Shown here piece after piece: positions 25,979-32,609 of a stretch of DNA of 64,000 nucleotides (positions are counted from its first letter, which is position 1; each line of letters begins with the position of its first letter). The notes under the pieces are model-generated. The model did no database searches and was not told where the DNA came from. It worked only from the letters and a program-made list of their open reading frames with translations. The DNA is from Sphingopyxis fribergensis (GTDB taxonomy: Bacteria; Pseudomonadota; Alphaproteobacteria; Sphingomonadales; Sphingomonadaceae): assembly GCF_000803645.1 (NCBI RefSeq), contig NZ_CP009122.1, positions 968,501 to 1,032,500 of the forward strand. The letters are read 5' to 3'. The position numbers were made by a program, and so were the translations under genes.

Positions 25979-27106
25979 TCAGTTCTTGAGCGAGGCGTAG
26001 GCCCAGTCGAGCCACGGGCCGAGCGCCTCGATGTCGGCGGTGTCGACAGTCGCGCCGCACCAGATGCGAAGGCCGGGGGGCGCGTCGCGGTAACCCGCGA
26101 TGTCATAGGCCGCGCCTTCGGCTTCGAGCAGGCCGGCGAACTTCTTGATGAAGCCCTCGTCGGCGCCCGCAACCGACAGGCAGACCGACGTCTTCGACCG
26201 GCTCGCCGGATCGGTAGCAAGATGGCTCAGCCAGTCGCGTTCCGACACGATCTTGTCGAGCACCGCGGCGTTCGCATCGCTGCGCGCCTTGAGGCCGTCG
26301 AGACCGCCCAAGGACTTCGCCCATTCGAGCGCGAAGATCGCATCCTCGACCGCGAGCATCGACGGGGTGTTGATCGTCTCGCCCTTGAACACGCCTTCGG
26401 TCAGCGCGCCCTTCGACACGAGGCGGAACACTTTGGGGAGCGGCCAGGCGGGGGCGTAGGTTTCGAGCCGTTCGACCGCGCGAGGGCCGAGGATCAGGAC
26501 GCCATGGCCGCCCTCGCCGCCGAGCACTTTCTGCCAGCTGAAGGTGGCGACGTCGATCTTGTCCCACGGCAGGTCGTAAGCGAACACGGCGCTGGTCGCG
26601 TCGGCAAAGCTCAGCCCTTCGCGATCGGCGGCGATCCAGTCGCCGTTCGGGACGCGCACGCCGCTGGTGGTGCCGTTCCAGGTGAAGAGCACGTCGTTCG
26701 ACCAGTCGACCTGATTGAGGTCGGGAAGCTGGCCGTAATCGGCGCGGATGACCGTCGGGTCGAGCTTGAGCTGCTCGGCGGCATCGGTGACCCAGCCCTC
26801 GCCAAAGCTCTCCCATGCGAGCGTCGTGACCGGCTTGGCTCCAAGCATCGTCCACATCGCCATTTCAAAGGCGCCGGTGTCGCTGCCCGGAACGATGCCG
26901 ATGCGGTGCGTATCGGGCAGTTGCAGCATCTCGCGCATCAGGTCGATGCAATAAGCGAGACGCGTCTTGCCGATCTTCGCACGATGCGAGCGGCCGAGCG
27001 ATTCGGTGGCTAGTTTTTCGGGGGACCAGACCGGCGGTTTGGCGCAGGGTCCGGAAGAAAAATAGGGGCGCGCAGGGCGCAATTCAGGCGTCGGCACTTC
27101 ACTCAT
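25979..27106 (-). CDS. serC: phosphoserine aminotransferase
   Basis: Second step of serine synthesis, glutamate-dependent transamination of 3-phosphohydroxypyruvate. 375 residues of the alphaproteobacterial/archaeal-type SerC. YFSSGPCAKPP at the N-terminus, PGSDTGAFEMAMW near the cofactor, and the PLP lysine Lys193 in SWQKVLGGEGGHG. It heads the serC-serA-hisZ run and diverges from the extensin-like gene, so the operon promoter should lie in 27107-27277. Confidence 0.95.
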   Translation of the reverse strand: MSEVPTPELRPARPYFSSGPCAKPPVWSPEKLATESLGRSHRAKIGKTRLAYCIDLMREMLQLPDTHRIGIVPGSDTGAFEMAMWTMLGAKPVTTLAWESFGEGWVTDAAEQLKLDPTVIRADYGQLPDLNQVDWSNDVLFTWNGTTSGVRVPNGDWIAADREGLSFADATSAVFAYDLPWDKIDVATFSWQKVLGGEGGHGVLILGPRAVERLETYAPAWPLPKVFRLVSKGALTEGVFKGETINTPSMLAVEDAIFALEWAKSLGGLDGLKARSDANAAVLDKIVSERDWLSHLATDPASRSKTSVCLSVAGADEGFIKKFAGLLEAEGAAYDIAGYRDAPPGLRIWCGATVDTADIEALGPWLDWAYASLKN

Positions 27107-27277
27107 TATAGTCTCTCCTTGCAGAGAGCTCGCGCGGCGTTGGGACCGCGTGGCCCGGCGCCGCGTTTAGGGTGGCTCGCGCAACTGTCAAACAAATTGC
27201 ATGGACCGCGCGAAATTTTCGACGAGTGGAGAAAAAGGTATACAGCTTGTTAACCATTTCGTCGGTAATTTGACGCC

Positions 27278-27979
27278 ATGCCGATCCCGACGTTCTTGAA
27301 ACCCCGGATCCTGATCGCCGCCAGTGCGGCGCTGGCGCTGTCCGCCTGTTTCGGCGCCCCCGACGTGATGAAGAATGGCGGCGGTAAACAATCGACGACG
27401 ACCAAGCCGAGCCGCCCGCAGGTCGTCGGCACCCCCTCCTTCACCACCGCCGAAGCGCAGCAGTGCGCATTCGACCTCAAACAGGCGGGGGTGCGTTTCA
27501 CGCCGCTGCCGAACCAGGATCATGGCGGCGGCTGCACCTCGATCGATTCGGTAAAGCTGCTCGACATCGGCACGCCCGTGTCGGGGCTCGGCTCGATGAC
27601 TTGTCCGCTCGCAAAGAATTTCGCGGCTTGGGTGCAATATGCGGTGAAACCCGCAGCGCGGAAATATCTCGGGCAGGAGGTCGTCAAGATCGAGACCTTC
27701 GGAACCTATAGCTGCCGCAACATCTATGGCGGCCGGTCGGGGCGGATGTCGCAGCACGCCTTTTCGAATGCCATCGACGTATCAGGCTTCTTGCTCGCCG
27801 ACGGGCGCCGCGTCATGCTCGACGGCGGTTGGACCGGCGATAAATCGTCGCAGGAATTCCTGCGCGCGCTGCACAAATCGGGCTGCCGCCGCTTCGGCAC
27901 CGTGCTCGGTCCCGATTACAACGCGGCGCACTATAATCATTTCCACTTCGACATGAGCGGCAACGGCTACTGCCGTTGA
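27278..27979 (+). CDS. extensin-like lipoprotein with M15-type metal motif
   Basis: 233 residues. A lipobox (ALSAC, lipidated Cys24) follows an N-terminal hydrophobic segment. The C-terminal domain (about 55-233) is the extensin-like family. It carries His160 and Asp167 in SQHAFSNAIDVSGF and His221/His223 in YNHFHFD, the same spacing logic as zinc ligands of M15 DD-peptidases, so a cell-wall peptidase role is plausible. Five to six Cys suggest disulfides. It diverges from serC across 171 bases. Confidence 0.87.
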   Translation: MPIPTFLKPRILIAASAALALSACFGAPDVMKNGGGKQSTTTKPSRPQVVGTPSFTTAEAQQCAFDLKQAGVRFTPLPNQDHGGGCTSIDSVKLLDIGTPVSGLGSMTCPLAKNFAAWVQYAVKPAARKYLGQEVVKIETFGTYSCRNIYGGRSGRMSQHAFSNAIDVSGFLLADGRRVMLDGGWTGDKSSQEFLRALHKSGCRRFGTVLGPDYNAAHYNHFHFDMSGNGYCR

Positions 27980-27982
27980 TTT

Positions 27983-28060
27983 CTTCGTCATGCCGGGCTT
28001 GACCCGGTATTCATAGGCGCTCGGAAGAATGGACCCCGGATCAAGTCCGGGGTGACGAAG
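27983..28060. repeat. inverted intergenic repeat (CTTCGTCA / TGACGAAG)
   Basis: Terminal arms 27983-27990 and 28053-28060 are exact reverse complements, and inside them lie GCCGGGCTTGACCCGG and CCCCGGATCAAGTCCGGGG stems. This is a dispersed element of the same family as 22502-22528. It occupies most of the gap between the extensin and LOG genes. Confidence 0.7.
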
Positions 28061-28121
28061 AGGGACGGGTAAGCGGTCCCCTGTCTTGGCAAAGTCACGC
28101 GAAGCGTCTAGCCGTCCGCCA

Positions 28122-28994
28122 ATGGCCGAAGATAAACAACCCCATCGCTCGCGTTTCCACAAAGCCAAGGACGACGCGCATTTCGCCAAGCAGGCGACCA
28201 CCACCCCGCAGACGGCACATCCCGCCTACAAGCTGGCGTTCCAGGACAATGATTTCCTGCTGCGCGAGGATTTGCGCCCCGTGCGCTTCCAGCTCGAGCT
28301 GCTCAAGCCCGAATTGATGCTCGACGAGGCGGGCATTGAATCGACGCTGGTCGTCTACGGCTCAGCGCGCATTCCCGAACCGTCGCAGGCCGACGCGCTG
28401 GAAGCCGCGGCGACCGACGACGCGCAGCGCAACATCGCCCGCCGTCTGAAGGCGAAGGCGAAATATTATGACGAGGCGCGCGCGCTCGCACGGCTTGCGA
28501 GTCAATATCCGTGCGACGACAAGGGCTGCCGCCATTTCGTCGTCTGTTCGGGCGGCGGGCCGTCGATCATGGAAGCGGCGAACCGCGGCGCCGACGACGA
28601 GGGCCGCGAATCGATCGGCCTCAACATCGTGCTGCCGCACGAGCAGGCGCCGAACCGCTTCGTGACGCCGTCGCTGAGCTTCCAGTTCCACTATTTCGCG
28701 CTGCGCAAGATGCATTTCCTGCTCCGCGCGCGCGCCGTCTGCGTCTTCCCGGGCGGATTCGGCACGTTCGACGAGATGTTCGAGCTGCTGACGCTGATCC
28801 AGACCGGCAAAATCAAGCCGATCCCGATTGTGCTGTTCGGCAAGGAGTTCTGGCACCGCGTCGTCAATTTCGAGGCGCTGGTCGAAGAGGGCGTCGTCAG
28901 CGCGCGCGATCTCGACCTGTTCCAATTCGTCGAGACCGCCGACGAGGCGTGGGCAATCATCCAGGATTTTTACGCGAACATCGAACAGCAATGA
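28122..28994 (+). CDS. LOG-family protein (cytokinin riboside phosphoribohydrolase-like)
   Basis: 290 residues from ATG 28122; an in-frame TTG 12 codons earlier is weaker. Rossmann-like LOG/lysine-decarboxylase-related fold with GGGPSIMEA at 144-152 and the diagnostic PGGFGTFDE at 210-218, which bind the ribose-phosphate of nucleoside monophosphates. A charged N-terminal extension of about 60 residues precedes the core. Short LOG proteins release adenine-type bases from nucleotide 5'-phosphates; this long form is common in alphaproteobacteria and its physiological substrate is unclear. Confidence 0.85.
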   Translation: MAEDKQPHRSRFHKAKDDAHFAKQATTTPQTAHPAYKLAFQDNDFLLREDLRPVRFQLELLKPELMLDEAGIESTLVVYGSARIPEPSQADALEAAATDDAQRNIARRLKAKAKYYDEARALARLASQYPCDDKGCRHFVVCSGGGPSIMEAANRGADDEGRESIGLNIVLPHEQAPNRFVTPSLSFQFHYFALRKMHFLLRARAVCVFPGGFGTFDEMFELLTLIQTGKIKPIPIVLFGKEFWHRVVNFEALVEEGVVSARDLDLFQFVETADEAWAIIQDFYANIEQQ

Positions 28995-29000
28995 AATGAC

Positions 29001-29093
29001 CGTCGCCCCCGCGCAGGCGGGGGCCGCAGTCGGTATGCGCCTCCTCGTCGCTGGATCGAGTCTCCAGCGGCCCCCGCCTGCGCGGGGGCGACG
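29001..29093. repeat. inverted repeat with perfect 27-base arms
   Basis: Arms 29001-29027 and 29067-29093 (CGTCGCCCCCGCGCAGG... type) are exact reverse complements with a 39-base spacer, and each also contains a CCCCCGC/GCGGGGG hairpin. It fills the gap between two convergent genes (LOG and cytochrome c), where it could serve as a bidirectional terminator. Confidence 0.8.
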
Positions 29094-29096
29094 AAG

Positions 29097-29528
29097 TTAT
29101 TTCGACTGCTCTTCCAGATAGAGGATCAGCGCCTTGCGATCCAAGGGATCGATGACCCCCGCGAACGCCATGCGCGTGCCGGGCAGGGCCTTCATCGGCG
29201 CTTCCAGATAGGTGTCGAGTGCGGCCGCGTCCCAGACGCCACCCTTGGCCTTCATCGCGCCCGAATAGGAAAAACTGGCGTGTGACGCGACCGGTCGCCC
29301 GACGATGCCGTGAAGGTTGGGGCCGATGCCGTTCGCGCCGCCCTTGTCGATCGTGTGGCAGGCGACGCAGCGTTTGAAGACCTGCTCACCCATTGTTGCC
29401 GTGGGGGCGACGGCGGACATTTCTACGTCGGGAGTAACCGGCGCAGCTGATGGGCTGTCTTGTTCGTCGTTCTTGCCGCAACCAGCCAGCGCGAGCGCGC
29501 CCGCCAGCAGGACGGGCGCGATCCGCAT
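29097..29528 (-). CDS. cytochrome c lipoprotein
   Basis: 143 residues. Lipobox ALAGC with lipidated Cys17, then a single class I cytochrome c domain: haem motif CVACH (Cys54, Cys57, His58), IGPNLHGIVGR, and an axial Met in PGTRMAFAG. Periplasmic, membrane-tethered electron carrier. Its ATG overlaps the stop of the upstream cytochrome c gene by one base (TAATG), so the two haem proteins are translated together and probably serve the same electron-transfer chain. Confidence 0.88.
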   Translation of the reverse strand: MRIAPVLLAGALALAGCGKNDEQDSPSAAPVTPDVEMSAVAPTATMGEQVFKRCVACHTIDKGGANGIGPNLHGIVGRPVASHASFSYSGAMKAKGGVWDAAALDTYLEAPMKALPGTRMAFAGVIDPLDRKALILYLEEQSK

Positions 29529-30202
29529 TATTTCTTGGCTTCGGCCGGTGCGGGGGCTGCTGCCGCTGCGTCGGCTGCGGGAGCGGCAGCGCCCTCGGCG
29601 GCAGGCGCAGCACCTTCGGCGGCAGGCGCAGCGCCCTCGGCGGCAGGCGCAGCGCCTTCGGCCGGTGCCGCGGCAGCTTCGGCGGCGGGCAGCGGCAGGT
29701 TCGAGCCCTGGGCGTTCAAATAAACGATCAGGTTCGCGCGGTCTTCGGGGCTCGACAGGCCCGCGAACGACATTTTCGTGCCTGGCGCGAACTTCCGCGG
29801 GCTGGTCAGCCACGCGTTCATCTTTTCAAAATCCCAGCTGCCGCCCATGCCCGACAGCGCCGCCGAGAAGGCGAAGCCATGCTTGCCGTGGCCGATTTCC
29901 TCGCCGAGCGTGCCGAACAGATTGGGACCGATGCCGTTGGCGCCGCCCGAGTTGATCGTGTGGCATGCCGCGCATTTCGCGAACACCGCTTCGCCCTTCG
30001 CCACATCGGCGGCGGCAAGCAGGTTGGGGAGCGGCACGGCCGATTCGCCGCCACCGGCGCCGGCTTCGGCGTCTTCGATCGGATAACCGGGCTTTTCGGG
30101 GTTGTGGCTGGCAAACAACATCTGCGACCCGATGGTCAGGCCCAGCGCGCAAATGCCGGCAAACAGTGCCCAGCCGGCAATAGTATTGTTGCGATTGTCC
30201 AT
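29528..30202 (-). CDS. membrane-anchored cytochrome c with repetitive Ala/Pro/Glu tail
   Basis: 224 residues. An uncleaved N-terminal membrane anchor (about 9-30), a cytochrome c552/CycM-like domain with CAACH, IGPNLFGTLGEEIG and the axial Met in PGTKMSFAG, then an extended C-terminal tail of about 55 residues made of APAAEGA repeats. The tail comes from a 21-base tandem repeat and is unlike the usual family end. CycM-type proteins carry electrons from the bc1 complex to aa3 oxidase. First gene of a two-cytochrome operon, divergent from pheA. Confidence 0.88.
   Translation of the reverse strand: MDNRNNTIAGWALFAGICALGLTIGSQMLFASHNPEKPGYPIEDAEAGAGGGESAVPLPNLLAAADVAKGEAVFAKCAACHTINSGGANGIGPNLFGTLGEEIGHGKHGFAFSAALSGMGGSWDFEKMNAWLTSPRKFAPGTKMSFAGLSSPEDRANLIVYLNAQGSNLPLPAAEAAAAPAEGAAPAAEGAAPAAEGAAPAAEGAAAPAADAAAAAPAPAEAKK
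29589..29661 (-). repeat. 21-base in-frame tandem repeat in the cytochrome c tail
   Basis: Three full units (29589-29609, 29610-29630, 29631-29651) and a partial one, GCGCCCTCGGCGGCAGGCGCA with one or two substitutions. Each encodes seven residues of the APAAEGA tail. The length is a multiple of three, so copy-number change would keep the frame. Confidence 0.9.
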
Positions 30203-30384
30203 GCTCTAGCAGCCCCGTTTACGGGCGCCCGCTTGCCGGGCGCATATTTGATTTGGTCGCTCCCTTACTGGCGCGGCGACGGCGGCGCAAGGGGATGAAA
30301 TCGCGGAAGGGAACGGCGCGCGCGTCGGTTGCGCAGGTCAGGCGGTGCGGCTATGCGCCGCGGCTCCAGCTTGGGAAGGCAATC

Positions 30385-31278
30385 ATGGGCAGTTATTCGG
30401 CTTCGGCACAGCATCTGGTCGACGAAATGCGTAGCGCGGCGCTCGCGGAACCCGCGCGCGGGTTGGCGTTTCAGGGTGCGCCCGGCGCGAACAGCGACCT
30501 CGCCGCGCGCGAATATGACCCCAATTCGCTGCCGATGCCCTGCTACGCGTTTCAGGACGCGATCGATGCCGTGCGCGACGGCCGCGTCGACCGCGCGATC
30601 ATCCCCATTGAAAACAGCCTGCACGGCCGCGTCGCCGACATCCATTTCCTGCTCCCCGAATCCGGCCTGTCGATCGTCGGCGAGCATTTCCTGCCGATCC
30701 GTTACGGCTTGATGAGCCGCGACCTCGGCCCGGTGACGCGCGCGATGAGCCACGAGCAGGCGCTGGGCCAATGCCGTCACTGGCTGCGCGCCAATAATAT
30801 CGCGCCCGTCGCGCACAGCGATACCGCGGGCGCTGCGGCTTGGGTCGCCGACAGCGACGAGGTCGGCCTCGCCGCGCTCGCGCCGCCGCATGCGGCCGAA
30901 CTCTATGGCCTGACGCTGCACGGCACCGGGATGGAAGACGCCGACCATAATATGACGCGCTTCGTCATCCTCGCGCGCGAACCGCTGCCCGATTTTTCGG
31001 CGATCGAAGGGCCGGTGATGACGACCTTCATGTTCGAGGTGAAGAATATCCCCGCCGCGCTCTACAAGGCGCTGGGCGGCTTTGCGACCAACGGCGTCAA
31101 CATGACGAAGCTCGAAAGCTATCAGACCGGGGGCAGCTTTGCGGCAACGCAATTTTACGCCGATATCGTCGGCGCCCCCGGCGATGAACGTATCGATCGC
31201 GCGCTTGAGGAGCTGGATTTTCAGACCAAGTCGCTGCGGCTGCTCGGCACCTATCCGCAGGCGCGGGTGCGGCCCTGA
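30385..31278 (+). CDS. pheA: prephenate dehydratase
   Basis: Makes phenylpyruvate from prephenate for phenylalanine synthesis. 297 residues from ATG 30385, which has a GGGAAGG ribosome binding site; a longer in-frame opening to 30253 encodes an unlikely Arg-rich leader. The catalytic domain (about 20-205) has FQGAPGANSDLA, IPIENSLHGRV and the TRF motif at 191-193. A C-terminal ACT domain with KLESYQTGG (in place of ESRP) should bind phenylalanine as feedback inhibitor. No chorismate mutase domain is fused. Confidence 0.95.
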   Translation: MGSYSASAQHLVDEMRSAALAEPARGLAFQGAPGANSDLAAREYDPNSLPMPCYAFQDAIDAVRDGRVDRAIIPIENSLHGRVADIHFLLPESGLSIVGEHFLPIRYGLMSRDLGPVTRAMSHEQALGQCRHWLRANNIAPVAHSDTAGAAAWVADSDEVGLAALAPPHAAELYGLTLHGTGMEDADHNMTRFVILAREPLPDFSAIEGPVMTTFMFEVKNIPAALYKALGGFATNGVNMTKLESYQTGGSFAATQFYADIVGAPGDERIDRALEELDFQTKSLRLLGTYPQARVRP

Positions 31279-31323
31279 CGTCGAAGGATAGCGGCACTGG
31301 CCGGTGCCGCCTCTCCGATAACC

Positions 31324-31998
31324 CTAGCCGCCGCGGCGACGCAGCATCCGCGCGGTCGCCGACGTCTGGACGATGAACAAAGTCACGAGGACGCTGGAGA
31401 CGACCAGCGCGAACAGGTCGAAGGGCGAGAAATTGGTCCCGTGAATATCGCGGCCGCCGACAATCGGCATCAGTGCGGTCATCGCCATCAGCATCAGGCG
31501 CAACTCGGTCGGCCCGCCCGCCATATAGGACAAGCGAAATTCGCCGACGACCTTGGCCGCGATAAAGGTGTGGATCGACAGCAGGAAATAACCGATCACC
31601 GCCATCAGCGCGACGTCGAGCCGCATATAGGGGCTCATCCCGATCGCGCTGATCATCAGCAATGTCGCGAGCGCATCGACGCTATGATCGACGAAATAGC
31701 CGTAATTGGGCCGTTCGATCCCGCGCCAGCGCGCCAGGCTGCCGTCGAGCGAATCTCCGAACCAGTTGATGATATAACCGACGAGCGACAGGCCGAGCCA
31801 TTCGCTGTCGAACCAGCTGAGCAGATATCCCGCCGCGACCAGCACCGCGCCGACGAAGCCGAGCGTGGTGAGTTGGTCGGGAGTCACCCAGCCGGGAAGG
31901 CGCGCGCATAACCAGTTGAGAAGACGGCGTTCGCTGCGCGCAAGAATATTCTGCTGAATGCGGACCGGCGCTTTGGCGACGGGTTCGAACTTGCTCAT
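31324..31998 (-). CDS. CDP-alcohol phosphatidyltransferase family protein
   Basis: 224 residues with about five to six membrane segments. The family motif is complete: Asp82, Asp85-Gly86, Ala89-Arg90, Gly100, Asp104 and Asp108 (GDSLDGSLAR...GYFVDHSVD). These enzymes join a CDP-activated alcohol to a phospholipid or sugar-alcohol acceptor at the inner membrane. Which lipid head group is involved cannot be told from sequence; it is not adjacent to other phospholipid genes. Confidence 0.88.
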   Translation of the reverse strand: MSKFEPVAKAPVRIQQNILARSERRLLNWLCARLPGWVTPDQLTTLGFVGAVLVAAGYLLSWFDSEWLGLSLVGYIINWFGDSLDGSLARWRGIERPNYGYFVDHSVDALATLLMISAIGMSPYMRLDVALMAVIGYFLLSIHTFIAAKVVGEFRLSYMAGGPTELRLMLMAMTALMPIVGGRDIHGTNFSPFDLFALVVSSVLVTLFIVQTSATARMLRRRGG

Positions 31999-32117
31999 GA
32001 GGACCCTTTATTGCCGGCTGTCACAAAAGTGCCGGCCAGATGTCATCATGGGGTCATAGAGATAAAGTCGCGGTCGCGAAAGGGCGGGGCGGTCGGTGCG
32101 GCGCGCGAACGCGGCGG

Positions 32118-32609
32118 TCAGTCCTGCCAGGGACCGATTTCACCAACATCGCCGACCGCGCGATAACGTACCGCGTCGTCGACCCATGCCACCTCCCACA
32201 TCGGCGCGGGGCGGGCCCATTCGCCGATCACAAACAAAGGCAGCTTGTTGGCGGCGACAAAGGCGAGGTCGTCGGGGGTCGGGCCGGGGACGATCGTTTC
32301 GGACCGCTGGTGCAGCCGCACGACCGCGAGCGTGGCCGGCGGCGGCGGCGGCAGCGACTGGCGCGAGGGAAAGCCGATGCTCGCGGCGATCACGGGAAAG
32401 CCCTTTTCATCGCGGGCGATCAGCAGCACCTTGTCGGCGGTAGCATAGGGGCCGCCAACCGCGCGGCCAACGACCTTGCGCCCGGCGATCGCGGCGAATT
32501 CGCGCAGATCGGTGTCGGCGACCGGCGACGCCGCGCTGGCCGCCGTAGCGGGAGCCGCGACAACGGGATCGGCGGCGAGCGCCGCGACGAACAGCAGCGC
32601 GGCGATCAA
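32118..32609 (-). CDS. secreted protein of unknown function
   Basis: 163 residues with an N-terminal signal peptide (IAALLFVAALAADPVVA). No family recognised. The middle has a basic GRKVVGRAVGGPY region and a PPPPPA linker. Its ATG overlaps the polA stop by four bases (ATGA), so it is translated with polA; this looks like positional convenience, as the product is exported. Confidence 0.65.
   Translation of the reverse strand: MIAALLFVAALAADPVVAAPATAASAASPVADTDLREFAAIAGRKVVGRAVGGPYATADKVLLIARDEKGFPVIAASIGFPSRQSLPPPPPATLAVVRLHQRSETIVPGPTPDDLAFVAANKLPLFVIGEWARPAPMWEVAWVDDAVRYRAVGDVGEIGPWQD

Noticed and set aside
29097-29813. N-terminally extended cytochrome c lipoprotein
   Set aside because: The extra part reads the repeat tail of the upstream cytochrome gene in another frame; the internal start at 29528 gives a proper lipobox.
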